A stretch of DNA of 64,000 nucleotides from Simiduia agarivorans SA1 = DSM 21679 (GTDB lineage Bacteria; Pseudomonadota; Gammaproteobacteria; Pseudomonadales; Cellvibrionaceae), in the NCBI RefSeq assembly GCF_000305785.2, contig NC_018868.3, forward strand, positions 3,208,270-3,272,269, given 5' to 3'. Under the pieces are notes generated by a model, which was not told the DNA's origin, ran no database searches, and saw only the letters and a program-made list of their open reading frames with translations. The position numbers and the translations under genes were made by a program. This document shows positions 11,441 through 19,751 of this stretch, piece after piece. Within the stretch, counting starts at the first letter, position 1, and the number at the start of each line of letters is the position of its first letter.

Positions 11441-12300
11441 CAGGCAGACTTGACGAGGGTGCCAATTTTCTCACCCATCACGGTGGGAGTGCCGGCGGCG
11501 TATTGGGCATCCCATTCAATGACATCTTTACCGAATACCACGATGGCCGTGGAGCCAAGTTTAAAGCGGCCCATTTCATCGCCCTTGTCCAGAAATACCG
11601 GTTTCTGGTCGAGGTAATCGGTGCTGACAATCTGACGCTTGTAGGGTGTCACCTGGCCGGCCCACACGGTTTCGATGGAGGCCACGATCATCGCGCCCAC
11701 CAACACCAATGCCATGGGACCGGCGTCGGTTTCAAAAAAACACACCACGCGCTCGTTGCGGGCAAACAGCCGCGGTACATTGTCGGCGGTGGCTTCATTC
11801 ACCGAAAACAGGTCGCCCGGTACGTGCACCATGCGCGTGAGCTTGCCCGCCAGCGGCATGTGGACCCGGTGGTAGTCTTTGGGCGATAAATACACAGTGG
11901 CGAATTTGCCGCCCTGAAAGGGCGTGGCATGGTCAGCGTTGCCGCCGAGTAATTCGGTCAGGCTGTAATCCTGGCCTTTGGCCTGGAATACGCGGCCCAT
12001 TTCGATATTGCCGAGCTGGGAAATCGCGCCGTCGGCGGGGCAGACGATGCTGTTCGGCGAGTCATCAATCGGGCGCATGCCGGGCTTGAGTGCGCGGGTA
12101 AAAAACGCATTGAAGCTTTTGTAGGCGCAAGGGTCCTGTTCCAGTGCCTCATCCATATTGACCTGGTAGCGGTTGGCAAACCAACGGGTAAACGGGTCTT
12201 TGATCCAGCTGATGGAGGTTTCGGCCAACCAGCCTGCGGCACGTGACAGCGCGTGCTGGGGAATAAGGTACTGGAGCAAGGCAAAAAATTTCGGATTCAT
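11440..12300 (-). CDS. psd: Phosphatidylserine decarboxylase proenzyme
   Basis: Psd converts phosphatidylserine to phosphatidylethanolamine at the inner membrane. The 286-residue proenzyme has the usual length and the LGST self-cleavage motif at residues 248-251 (RFKLGSTAIVVFGKD). Cleavage between G249 and S250 would create the pyruvoyl prosthetic group. The conserved YHRVHMP and CPADG segments are present. rhdA lies just upstream on the same strand, the arrangement also known from Pseudomonas. Confidence 0.96.
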   Translation of the reverse strand: MNPKFFALLQYLIPQHALSRAAGWLAETSISWIKDPFTRWFANRYQVNMDEALEQDPCAYKSFNAFFTRALKPGMRPIDDSPNSIVCPADGAISQLGNIEMGRVFQAKGQDYSLTELLGGNADHATPFQGGKFATVYLSPKDYHRVHMPLAGKLTRMVHVPGDLFSVNEATADNVPRLFARNERVVCFFETDAGPMALVLVGAMIVASIETVWAGQVTPYKRQIVSTDYLDQKPVFLDKGDEMGRFKLGSTAIVVFGKDVIEWDAQYAAGTPTVMGEKIGTLVKSA

Positions 12301-12327
12301 GAGTCTGTTGTCGTGTTGGTCGGAAAA

Positions 12328-13125
12328 TTAAATTTCAACGGGCGTATCGGGGTGGTTGCCCCACTCGCTCCATGAGCCGTGGTAGGCGCGGATGTCAAAG
12401 CCCAGAGTTTTGCCTACCAGGTAGGTAAAACCGGAGCGGTGATGGGTCTGGCAATGGGTGATGATGTGTTTGTCGCGGGTAATGCCCAGACTGGCCAGAT
12501 ACTCGCGTGCATCCTCGCGAATGCGCAGCTGGCGCTTCTGGTCCATGAGGTTGGTCCATTCACAGTTGATTGCACCGGGAATATGCCCGCCTTTCTGGGC
12601 AAACACTTTTTCGCCCCGGTATTCGGCCGGGCTGCGCGCGTCCCATACCAGAAAATTGTCGTCGCCAATGCGCGCGAGAATGTCCGGGATGTCGACAGTA
12701 AACTGGGCACTTTTAAACAACTTGGCGTCAGATGCTTTGACCGGACGGGTCATTTGTTCCAGCGGCAGGCCTTCGGCTTTCCAGGCCAGTAAGCCCCCGT
12801 TGAGGTAGGAATACTTGTGGTGACCGATCACGTCCAGAATCCAGATCATGCGCCCGGCCCAGCCGCCGCCCTCATCGTCGTAGACCACCACATGGGAGGC
12901 TTCGGTCAGTCCCAGCCGGCTGAACAAGGCCTTCAGGTGTTCATCCGATGGCAGCTTACCAACGCCCGGTGGAGTGCCGGCGGCCGTCTCTTGCGGCAGC
13001 ACGCTTTGTGCGCCGGGTATGTGGCCGGTGGCGAAGGATTGTTCGTTACACAAGTCGATGATCAGCAGGTGTGGGTCGTTCAGTTTGTCCTGAAGCGCCT
13101 GGGGTTCAATAACGAGCGGTAGCAT
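12328..13125 (-). CDS. rhdA: RhdA-type thiosulfate:cyanide sulfurtransferase (rhodanese)
   Basis: The protein has two rhodanese domains; the second carries the active-site loop HCQTHHRS with the catalytic cysteine (residue 225 from the chosen start). This loop is the one known from Azotobacter RhdA, rather than the CGSGVTA loop of SseA. It transfers sulfur from thiosulfate to cyanide or to cellular acceptors. I start at the ATG at 13125 (MLPLVIEPQ...), which matches the known N-terminus and gives 265 residues; an upstream in-frame start at 13158 would add 11. Confidence 0.9.
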   Translation of the reverse strand: MLPLVIEPQALQDKLNDPHLLIIDLCNEQSFATGHIPGAQSVLPQETAAGTPPGVGKLPSDEHLKALFSRLGLTEASHVVVYDDEGGGWAGRMIWILDVIGHHKYSYLNGGLLAWKAEGLPLEQMTRPVKASDAKLFKSAQFTVDIPDILARIGDDNFLVWDARSPAEYRGEKVFAQKGGHIPGAINCEWTNLMDQKRQLRIREDAREYLASLGITRDKHIITHCQTHHRSGFTYLVGKTLGFDIRAYHGSWSEWGNHPDTPVEI

Positions 13126-13226
13126 GGGATCGCGTCCTGTGCAGATCGGGTGAATCAAACCCGCATTGTAAACAACTCAGGGCTGTTGGCACCAATGGAA
13201 TCGCGTGGCCATAAAACCACGCGTTT

Positions 13227-14795
13227 CTAGCCCGAGGCCACCTGTCGGCGCAGCTTCATGGCCAGGCGTTCCGTGGCGGTCTGCAAAGCCAGATTGAGCT
13301 GTTTGAGCGCACGCAGCCTTGGCGGGCTTAGGTCGGGCTCGGCGCACAACAGTAAGGCAACGGGTTTGCGCTGCATCACCAGTGAGTGCAGCAGCAGATG
13401 ATTGGTCTGGCTGAGCACGGCCAATTCTGCTGGCAGGTGTGGGCGCATGGCATCGCGGTTGTCGTCGTTAATAAACACGCTGGCGGTTTTTTCGCACAGC
13501 TTATCGAGCAGTGCGCTGGTTTTCAGGGTGGCAAGGTCGCCCGCCGGATTCTGGAACCGGGCCAGCCAATGCTGGCGGTTTTTGTCGGGAATCAGCACGG
13601 CACACACCGCCATACCCATACCGTCGGCACAGCCGCTGAGCCAGCTGTTGAGTAGATGATTGAGCGATTGTAAGCGCTCATGGCCACGCGCCAGATCGGC
13701 GAGCTCGCGTTTGACAATGTCGGCGTTGCGAAAACGGTTGTCCAACAAGCGCGCGGTGCCGGCAGCGGTTGGCGTGTCTTTCGGGGCGATTGGCGCTGGT
13801 TTGGCATCGCGGCTTTGTGGCGCCTTGGGCAACGCATACACCGGGCCCGCGGGTCGATGGCGGGCACCGGCTAACAGCGCACGTGCCGGGTGCTGGTCCA
13901 CCAGGCTGTGATGGACGGCATCCAGTTCGCCCGCAGCCTGGTGCAGGCAGCCCGATACTTTATCTGCGCTGGTTTGCAGCAGTTGTGCCAGCATGCGCAC
14001 CAATCGGTTAACCCTGGGGTGCATCGGCGCTTGCATGAACTGCCGGCCCAGCTGGTCCAGCAGAAACACCAGCGCGTGGCGCCGGTGAGCAATAGGGTCA
14101 AATGCCAGGCCCTTCGCGGCGCGCAGTAAAGCCCTGGCCTGCGCGCGCCATTCAGCGGGTTTAATGGCCAGGGTTTCCAGCAGCGGTTTGGGCAGGGCTT
14201 CACGGCCAAGCCACTGGCTCCAGGGCAAGGGCTGGCCGTACACCAATTGCGTGGCCTTGGCGGGGCCGATGCGCGGATTGCGGGCAAGGCCAGCGCGATT
14301 GAGCTCTTCGCGCGCGGCGCTGTGCCAGCAGAGCCAATGCGGCAAGCCGGAAAAGAGCACCGAAAAGTGTAGCTGTTGCGCATCGATCCCCGACTGGCCC
14401 AGTGGCAGCTTGTGTAAAAGTGTCGTTCTCAGCAGGCCTTCCTGCAGTTGGCGCCAGTAAAACGGCAGCGGCCGTTCGGCCACCGGCAGCGCGGCGAGCA
14501 GCTGATTGCATTGCGGGTACCCCAGCAGGCTGACCAGGTGCGCCAGGTTGTGGATCTCGTTGCCAGTGCGCGATACCAGTTGATTGGCGCGCAGGAAAAA
14601 ATGCAGGCAGGCAGCCGGATCGGCGGCAATGGCCAGGGCGACCTTGTCGGCATTGCTGTTGATGCCCTGCAGAGCGCGTTTGATACGGTCGTAACTGCCC
14701 GGTAACAGGGTCAGCTTTTTACACACCAGCTGTGCGCGCCAGTGGTCCAGCCCCTTGGGTGGCGGTAATTGCAGGGTTTCAATGGGATGTGTCAT
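13227..14795 (-). CDS. HDOD-domain protein
   Basis: The 522-residue protein begins with a segment resembling the HDOD output domain (residues ~25-220: LLPGSYDRIKRALQGINSN..., FFLRANQLVS, LVSLLGYPQCNQLLAAL). The HD residues of true HD hydrolases are not evident, as is normal for HDOD. The rest (~330-522) may be a degenerate sensor domain with GAF-like hydrophobic spacing. HDOD proteins act in signalling and gene regulation. A similar gene sits between rhdA and rsgA in Pseudomonas, so the assignment also rests on position. Confidence 0.7.
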   Translation of the reverse strand: MTHPIETLQLPPPKGLDHWRAQLVCKKLTLLPGSYDRIKRALQGINSNADKVALAIAADPAACLHFFLRANQLVSRTGNEIHNLAHLVSLLGYPQCNQLLAALPVAERPLPFYWRQLQEGLLRTTLLHKLPLGQSGIDAQQLHFSVLFSGLPHWLCWHSAAREELNRAGLARNPRIGPAKATQLVYGQPLPWSQWLGREALPKPLLETLAIKPAEWRAQARALLRAAKGLAFDPIAHRRHALVFLLDQLGRQFMQAPMHPRVNRLVRMLAQLLQTSADKVSGCLHQAAGELDAVHHSLVDQHPARALLAGARHRPAGPVYALPKAPQSRDAKPAPIAPKDTPTAAGTARLLDNRFRNADIVKRELADLARGHERLQSLNHLLNSWLSGCADGMGMAVCAVLIPDKNRQHWLARFQNPAGDLATLKTSALLDKLCEKTASVFINDDNRDAMRPHLPAELAVLSQTNHLLLHSLVMQRKPVALLLCAEPDLSPPRLRALKQLNLALQTATERLAMKLRRQVASG

Positions 14796-14812
14796 CCCTT
14801 AAGCATAGAGCG

Positions 14813-15853
14813 TCAGCGGTTGGGCGTCAGACTTTCCAGGATCATCTGGCAGCTGTCGTAGCGCGACTGGCTGATGTCGCCGGCGTCGATGGCGCGGTGA
14901 AGCGCGCAGCCCGGTTCCGACTGGTGCCGGCAGTCGCGGAATTTACAGTGGCCCAGGTGCGGCCGGATCTCGATAAAGCCTTCTAATACCTGTTCTGGCG
15001 CCATGTGCCAGAGCCCGAACTCGCGGATACCGGGCGAATCGATCAGGTGCCCGCCCGAGGGGAAATGGTAAAGGTGTGCGGTGGTGGTGGTGTGGGTGCC
15101 TTTCTGGGTGGCCTCCGACAGCTCGCCCACCTTGATCTCATAGCCCGGCAGCAGGGCATTGATAAGTGAAGACTTACCCACGCCTGACTGCCCCACAAAC
15201 ACACTGGTATAGTTTGCCAAAAACCCCTTCAGTGCCTCGATGTTTTCACCCGTGCGCGTAGACACCGTGAGCACTTCGTAGCCCAGCTGCTCGTAGCGGT
15301 CGCGCAAGCGGTCGATTTTTGCCCGATTGTTGTCGTCTATACGGTCGGCCTTGTTGAACAGCACCAGCGGCGTGATGTCCAGCGCCTCGGTAGCGACCAG
15401 ATAGCGGTCGATCAGATTCGCGTGGGGCTCGGGGTAGGGGGCAGACACGATGATAATGCGGTCGATATTGGCGGCCACTGTTTTCATGTCGCCGTAAGGG
15501 TCGGGGCGTTGCAAATGGGAGTGCCTGGGTTGAACCGCTACAATCACGCCGGCGTCTTTGCCACGGCGCCAGATCACCCGATCGCCGGTGACCAGTGAGC
15601 CCAGGTTGGCCCGGAAATGGCAGCTCACCACCTCGCCATCGGTGTGGCCGGCATCGGCCTCATCAGCAATCGCCTCTACCATAATGCGCTTGCCATAGTG
15701 TGCCACCACCAGCCCGAATTCCTCCGGCCCCAGGCTGTCATCGCTGAGCTTGTCATCCACCTGCGCGTCCCGCCGGGCTGCGCGCTCGGCACGTTCAGAC
15801 TGGATTTTTTCAATGCGCCAGGCCTGGCGACGGGTGAGCTTGCGTTTGCTCAT
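14813..15853 (-). CDS. rsgA: Ribosome small-subunit-dependent GTPase A
   Basis: RsgA is a late 30S ribosome assembly GTPase. It shows the circularly permuted G-motif order of the family: G4 (LFNKAD), then G1 (GQSGVGKSSLINALL), then G3 (DSPGIREFGL). A C-terminal zinc-binding cluster of Cys and His follows (CKFRDCRHQSEPGCALH). I start at the ATG at 15853 (MSKRKLTRRQ...), matching the usual N-terminus; a GTG at 15868 would add five residues. It diverges from orn, as in related genomes. Confidence 0.95.
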   Translation of the reverse strand: MSKRKLTRRQAWRIEKIQSERAERAARRDAQVDDKLSDDSLGPEEFGLVVAHYGKRIMVEAIADEADAGHTDGEVVSCHFRANLGSLVTGDRVIWRRGKDAGVIVAVQPRHSHLQRPDPYGDMKTVAANIDRIIIVSAPYPEPHANLIDRYLVATEALDITPLVLFNKADRIDDNNRAKIDRLRDRYEQLGYEVLTVSTRTGENIEALKGFLANYTSVFVGQSGVGKSSLINALLPGYEIKVGELSEATQKGTHTTTTAHLYHFPSGGHLIDSPGIREFGLWHMAPEQVLEGFIEIRPHLGHCKFRDCRHQSEPGCALHRAIDAGDISQSRYDSCQMILESLTPNR

Positions 15854-15958
15854 GGGTGTTGGCTGCACAAATTGCTAAACTTGCCGCATTGTAATGCCCG
15901 GTCGGCCAAATGCCTATGACCCGCCATTGCCCCAAATCAAAACAAGGAATACACACCC

Positions 15959-16507
15959 ATGACCCAATTGGCTGACGACAACCTCATCTGGATTGACCTG
16001 GAAATGACCGGCCTGGACCCGGATACCGATGTCATCATCGAAATCGCCACCATCGTCACCGACGCCCAGCTCAACATACTGGCCGAAGGCCCCGTATACG
16101 CCATTCAGCAACCCAAGGCCGTCATGGACGCCATGGATGATTGGAATACCAATCAGCACGGAAAGTCGGGCTTAACCCAGCGGGTACTGGATTCCAAGGT
16201 AACGCTTCAGCAAGCAGAGGCGGACACCATCGCCTTTTTAGAAAAGTGGGTGCCCAAGGGCAAATCGCCGATCTGCGGTAACTCCATCTGCCAGGACCGT
16301 CGCTTTTTAGTGCGCGGTATGCCGGCACTTGAGCGCTACTTCCATTACCGCAACCTGGATGTCAGCACCGTTAAAGAGCTGGCCCGCCGCTGGGCGCCAG
16401 AGGTACTTAACGGCGTGAAAAAATCATCAACCCACCTGGCGATGGACGATATCAAAGATTCCATCGCCGAGCTGCATCATTACCGCAAAACGTTCATAAA
16501 AGCTTAA
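15959..16507 (+). CDS. orn: Oligoribonuclease
   Basis: Orn is a DEDDh 3'-5' exoribonuclease that degrades 2-5 nucleotide RNAs and, in many gammaproteobacteria, linear pGpG from cyclic di-GMP breakdown. The 182-residue protein has the exonuclease motifs: I with D-x-E ([10 protein letters not shown]), II with NSICQDRRF, and III with [11 protein letters not shown]. The ATG is preceded by AAGGAA. It marks the last recognised host gene before the cassette array. Confidence 0.97.
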   Translation: MTQLADDNLIWIDLEMTGLDPDTDVIIEIATIVTDAQLNILAEGPVYAIQQPKAVMDAMDDWNTNQHGKSGLTQRVLDSKVTLQQAEADTIAFLEKWVPKGKSPICGNSICQDRRFLVRGMPALERYFHYRNLDVSTVKELARRWAPEVLNGVKKSSTHLAMDDIKDSIAELHHYRKTFIKA

Positions 16508-16750
16508 TCTCACCCGCCGGTTTTACCGAGCCAGCAGTCAAAGTCTTTGCGCGCCGTTGGGGCGCAAAGGCCAGACCAACTCACCCCCTGATTACAAAAA
16601 CCTCCGGGCCAAAAGCGGCGGCAAGCATACTGCGCTAGAAGTGTATGTTTCGCCCTGCAACTGCCCCAATTGATAGTTGAGCTCCGCCAGATGAACTTGC
16701 CATTGCCTGCCACACGTGTTTTTTGTGGGTTGGCCAAAGGGGGACGAAGT

Positions 16751-16766
16751 CTGAACGTTTATACAG
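16751..16766 (-). promoter_or_regulatory. LexA-box-like operator
   Basis: On the minus strand the site reads CTGTATAAACGTTCAG, close to the gammaproteobacterial LexA consensus CTGT-N8-ACAG with one mismatch in the second half-site (TCAG, as also found in the E. coli uvrA operator). A LexA site commonly controls integron integrase genes. Here it faces toward orn and has no integrase downstream. Confidence 0.5.
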
Positions 16767-17032
16767 TGTAATTGAAAAAGCCAGATTATATGGCTCGTTT
16801 TGCTTTTCCATTTGGCTCGTTTTGCGCCTAGCAGAAAAACAAATCTTCTGAAAAATCAGAGTGTTATAAAATCCGACGGGTAGTTATGGGGGTGGCTCGA
16901 AAAGGTTTTATAGTGCGCGCACGCTTTTTTGGCGTATAGTTCAACCACTATTAAAAACAATAGATAAATCAATAAATTACAGCCGTTGATTTGCGCGCCA
17001 AATGGCAAAGCGAGTTGGCTCAGTAATTAAAT

Positions 17033-17039
17033 GTTAGGA
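17033..17039 (+). other. Possible attI or attC recombination core (GTTAGGA)
   Basis: GTTAGGA fits the integron core GTTRRRY except for the last base and lies 10 bases before the first cassette gene. It could be the attI crossover point or the right end of an eroded attC. No convincing attC hairpin is visible to its left, which favours attI or its remnant. Confidence 0.35.
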
Positions 17040-17049
17040 TTTACCTACA

Positions 17050-17478
17050 TTGAATATCGATTTAAAAAAGCTATCTGGTCGTGAGTCTGGCCCAAGCGGA
17101 ATGACTGACCGTGATCGAATTTATATGAGTCCTGATAGCAAGGCTTTTGCACTAGCATATTCGATAGATGAGTGGAGGATGGGTGCGCCAGCAGGAATTC
17201 TAGCGTACGGTGTTTTGCAAGGAGATGAGGCAAAAATTTTGGGCAATCCGCCCGGTCTTATGGTTGATCTGCTTGGAAGGCCCGCCCTTCATTGGCTCAA
17301 CAATACCCAGTTTGTGTACAGGTCGGTGCAGCGCCTCAATGATCGAACAAACACCGATCTACGAAGGAGCTTTCCTGTTTGCGTAGTAGATATAAATAAG
17401 GGAGTCTGGGTAGATGTAAAAGGGTATGTTGGTTCACTCAGTGAATATGTTTATGAGTCAACGTACGAAAAATCCTAA
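17050..17478 (+). CDS. Cassette protein of unknown function (142 aa)
   Basis: First gene of the array. The 142-residue product has no signal peptide or membrane segment. It reads as a beta-rich soluble protein with repeated aromatic and Gly-Pro segments (SPDSKAFALAYSIDEWRMG, GNPPGLMVDLLGRPALHWL). I do not recognise the family. The start is a TTG preceded by AGGA, and the stop codon falls within the left core of the attC that follows, as is usual for gene cassettes. Confidence 0.65.
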   Translation: MNIDLKKLSGRESGPSGMTDRDRIYMSPDSKAFALAYSIDEWRMGAPAGILAYGVLQGDEAKILGNPPGLMVDLLGRPALHWLNNTQFVYRSVQRLNDRTNTDLRRSFPVCVVDINKGVWVDVKGYVGSLSEYVYESTYEKS

Positions 17479-17519
17479 CAAACGCTTGCAGCCGACAAGC
17501 GGCTGAAGCGGGCGTTATT
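17472..17519 (+). other. attC site 1
   Basis: Left core ATCCTAAC, right core GCGTTATT. Between them, AACGC pairs with GCGTT and CAGCCG with CGGCTG, leaving an unpaired base, which is the attC fold. It is a short site of about 48 bases. Confidence 0.8.
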
Positions 17520-17540
17520 GAGCCTTAATTAATTTAGGGC

Positions 17541-17756
17541 TTGGCAAGAAAGGATTGGGTTCAGGAGCGTGCCAGTGTTCGGCGCGCCGGCATCAAGGAA
17601 TGTGCTGTCATCAGCATTGCAGTTTCGTTCCTTGTGCCACTAGGTAGGCCCAATAGCCGGGCCATACGGCACTTCGCATTTTGGGGTGCCACTAAGCAAG
17701 TACAAAGCTGGGTCAAGTACGGTATTCTTGCCCCATTGGTGGTCTTAAGCCGTTAA
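17541..17756 (+). pseudogene. Cassette ORF, copy A of a duplicated family (start codon altered)
   Basis: The frame encodes a ~63-71 residue product (VRRAGIKECAVISIAVSFLV..., ending VQSWVKYGILAPLVVLSR). Its twin 350 bases downstream has a clear ATG at the aligned position, but here that codon reads as part of CAGGAGCGT, so the ATG is lost. The only in-frame alternative is a TTG at 17541 that has no obvious ribosome-binding site. Copy A therefore keeps the full reading frame but may not be translated well. Function is unknown. Confidence 0.5.
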
Positions 17757-17787
17757 ACGTACTCTGTAGGTTGGGTGGTGCAAAAGG

Positions 17788-17849
17788 CCAATAACAAGTA
17801 AAGGCAAACCGACGCGCAAACAGCGCGCGCGGTTGCTTTAGGCGTTATT
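17788..17849 (+). other. attC site 2
   Basis: Left core CCAATAAC and right core GCGTTATT bracket a hairpin whose arms include GCAAACCG and CGGTTGC with a GC-rich terminal loop. It ends the first of the two duplicated cassettes. Confidence 0.75.
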
Positions 17850-17894
17850 GAGCCTTTATTAATTTAGGTTCAATCAAGAAAGGATTGGATTCAA

Positions 17895-18086
17895 ATGCGT
17901 GCCATTGTTCGGCGCGCCAGCATTAGGAATCGTGCTGTCATAAGTATCGCAGTTTCGTTCTTTGTGCCAGTAGGTAAATCCAATAGCCGGGCCGTACAGC
18001 ACCTTGGATTGTGGCGTGCCCTTAAGTAAGTACAATGCTGGGTCAAGTACGGTATTCTTGTCCCATTGGTGGCCTTAAGCCGTTAA
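17895..18086 (+). pseudogene. Cassette ORF, copy B of the duplicated family (internal stop)
   Basis: ATG at 17895 with AAGAAAGGA upstream starts MRAIVRRASIRNRAV..., but a TAA at 18027-18029 stops it after 44 residues. The same frame then continues for 18 codons (VQCWVKYGILVPLVALSR) to the stop at 18084-18086, matching the C-terminus of copy A. The stop replaces a glutamine codon of copy A. It is therefore a truncated or decayed paralogue. Function is unknown. Confidence 0.55.
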
Positions 18087-18117
18087 ACGAACGCTGTAGG
18101 TTGTGCAGTGTAAAAGG

Positions 18118-18175
18118 CCAATAACAAGTGCAAGCAGCCGACTCGCTACGCTCTCGGCTGTTACAGGCGTTACGT
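18118..18175 (+). other. attC site 3
   Basis: Left core CCAATAAC, right core GCGTTACG. The arms GCAGCCGA and TCGGCTGT pair around CTCGCTACGCTC. It closes the second duplicated cassette. Confidence 0.78.
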
Positions 18176-18188
18176 TGCAAGGTAAGGT

Positions 18189-18719
18189 ATGAAGCAAGCA
18201 TCACGGTTTATGCCCAAGTACGAACCCAAAAAGGCAAGCAAGCCCGTGGTATTTGCTTTTTTTGCGATAGCGGTTGCAATCGTTATTTATCAGCCTTGGT
18301 ATCTGCTAGTGATTGCAGGAATAGCCTTGGTAGTAATTGTTTGGAGTGCAATTGACCAGCCTAATGTAGAGCGCCATTTCCAGAATTTGTGCAAGGAGCG
18401 TAGCGGTTCATCTATCTGTGAATTTGCCAGAGAATTTGATTCAAAGGTAGTAGATACTTGGATTATCCGAGCAGTCTATGAGCAGCTGCAAGCTGCGCTT
18501 CCAACAAAGCAAAGTGTTCCTATAAAGGCCTCTGATGGCCTCTTCGACACATTGATGCTTGACGAAGATGATCTCGACCTGGAATTAATTGAGGAAATAG
18601 CGCAGCGAACTGGCCGAAGTGTTGAGGGCTACGAAAGTAATCCCTATTACGGCAAGGTGACAACGGCAGGAAACTTGGTGTTATTTTTCAATCATCAGGC
18701 CCGTGCCAATGCAACGTAA
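18189..18719 (+). CDS. Cassette protein: membrane anchor plus acyl-carrier-like domain
   Basis: 176 residues. Residues ~19-54 form two closely spaced hydrophobic segments, so the protein is probably anchored in the inner membrane. The rest is cytosolic-type and acidic, with a helical pattern (IIRAVYEQLQ, then LFDTLMLDEDDLDLELIEEIAQRTG, then YYGKVTTAGNLVLFF). This spacing resembles an acyl-carrier-protein fold such as DUF1493, but the phosphopantetheine serine is replaced by Asp (DDLD). The C-terminal domain is clearly related to the cassette protein at 21783-22199. Function is unknown. Confidence 0.65.
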   Translation: MKQASRFMPKYEPKKASKPVVFAFFAIAVAIVIYQPWYLLVIAGIALVVIVWSAIDQPNVERHFQNLCKERSGSSICEFAREFDSKVVDTWIIRAVYEQLQAALPTKQSVPIKASDGLFDTLMLDEDDLDLELIEEIAQRTGRSVEGYESNPYYGKVTTAGNLVLFFNHQARANAT

Positions 18720-18787
18720 CAAGTCAAAGCAGCAAGGGCCTGCGGCCGGGACGCGCTAACGCGCGCCCCTGTTTGAGGCGTTAAGTT
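18713..18787 (+). other. attC site 4
   Basis: Left core AACGTAAC, right core GCGTTAAG, about 75 bases. GC-rich inverted arms (AGGGCCTGCGGCCGGGACGCG with CGCGCCCCTGTTTG) lie between them. The left core overlaps the stop codon of the preceding gene. Confidence 0.72.
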
Positions 18788-18798
18788 CTAGGGGAAGC

Positions 18799-19632
18799 AT
18801 GAAGCTCAAAAAGCTACTGTCGCTGGATTTTATGCAAGGTTTTCAAACTCTATTGGAGACAGACTTTGAGAACCGATTGTTTGTGGCCAGTTTAAGAAAT
18901 TATGCGTCACATGGTAATCCACTGAGATTTCACAACTTCGCGTTCTCGATGAGAGAGTTGGTGCTCCATGTAATACAAAGAAAAGCTCCGCCTAAGAAAG
19001 TAAAAAATGTTACTTGGTATGAGCGCGAGAGTGATGAGCATGAAGTTACAAGGAGGCAGCAGCTAAAATATTGCGCACAATCAAATATATCAGATGCTTA
19101 TCTCGGTGAGGCTGTTCTAGAGCATCTGAATGAATGCATTTCAGAGTTCCTTGATGAATTTCGCTTCTTCAATAAGTACACACACATTACCGAGAAGTAT
19201 TTTGATGTATCGCCAAAATCCTTTTTTCAGGATGCTAAGGCAGTTATTGAAATAGCGAAAGATTCTTTAAATCAACTAGAAGATATTGAAGGGATAGTTA
19301 TAGATGCTCTTGAAGAAAAGGTAAGAGATGCTGTTATCTCAACGGCTGTAAGTGCAATACCCGATAGCTTGTCTATTCTCGCAAATCACGTATACATCGA
19401 GTACACAGAAGTGGAAGAGATCGAGTGCACTGGAATAGATGATCAGTTTATTTATGTGACAGCTCAAGGAAATGTATACGTCACGCAGGAATATGGTCCC
19501 AAGAATGACTTATGTGAAATTAGCGAATGCTACCCTTTTACTTTGAGCATGAAATCTCATGTAGAAAACCCAGAAGACTTTACCGTCGAGGCCGAAGAGC
19601 TGGATGTGGATACATCATCATGGTACGAATAG
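18799..19632 (+). CDS. Cassette protein resembling predicted pPIWI-associating nucleases (277 aa)
   Basis: A soluble, acidic 277-residue protein with no signal peptide. Residues ~40-110 carry a pattern (LRFHNFAFSMRELVLHVIQRKAP, then WYER, RRQQLKYCAQSNISDAYLG) that I associate with proteins annotated as predicted pPIWI-associating nucleases. That match is from memory, so it is held with low to moderate confidence. The C-terminal third is beta-rich and very acidic. A GGGGA ribosome-binding site precedes the ATG. If the match holds, it would be a defence-type cassette. Confidence 0.6.
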   Translation: MKLKKLLSLDFMQGFQTLLETDFENRLFVASLRNYASHGNPLRFHNFAFSMRELVLHVIQRKAPPKKVKNVTWYERESDEHEVTRRQQLKYCAQSNISDAYLGEAVLEHLNECISEFLDEFRFFNKYTHITEKYFDVSPKSFFQDAKAVIEIAKDSLNQLEDIEGIVIDALEEKVRDAVISTAVSAIPDSLSILANHVYIEYTEVEEIECTGIDDQFIYVTAQGNVYVTQEYGPKNDLCEISECYPFTLSMKSHVENPEDFTVEAEELDVDTSSWYE

Positions 19633-19633
19633 A

Positions 19634-19738
19634 ACTTAACAAGAGCCTGCAACGGACAAAATACAAGTGGCGGCTTTTTCGCGCTGCGCGGCAAAAAAGC
19701 CGCCACTTGTATTTTGCGCGTTGAGGCTGGCGTTAGAT
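19634..19738 (+). other. attC site 5 with very long perfect stem
   Basis: Left core ACTTAAC and right core GCGTTAGA. Inside, a 23-base arm (19657-19679) is repeated perfectly in inverted orientation at 19694-19716 around a 14-base loop. The stem is unusually long and lacks mismatches in the arm. Confidence 0.78.
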
Positions 19739-19751
19739 TTATGGAGACATA

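Larger units (their letters stand above)
16508..17049. other. Non-coding left boundary of the cassette array
   Basis: No convincing gene lies here. The right part (16770-17032) is AT-rich. It holds an imperfect direct repeat (GGCTCGTTTTGC at about 16791-16803 and GGCTCGTTTTGCG at 16813-16825). The layout of a LexA-like site followed ~270 bases later by a GTTAGG core is what one expects between an integrase promoter and attI of an integron, but no integrase sequence was recognised. Confidence 0.5.

Noticed and set aside
16510..16737. 75-residue minus-strand frame below the LexA-like site
   Set aside because: It could be read as a gene under the LexA site or an integrase remnant, but the product has no integrase motif, begins with a TTG without a ribosome-binding site, and its composition does not look like a protein.
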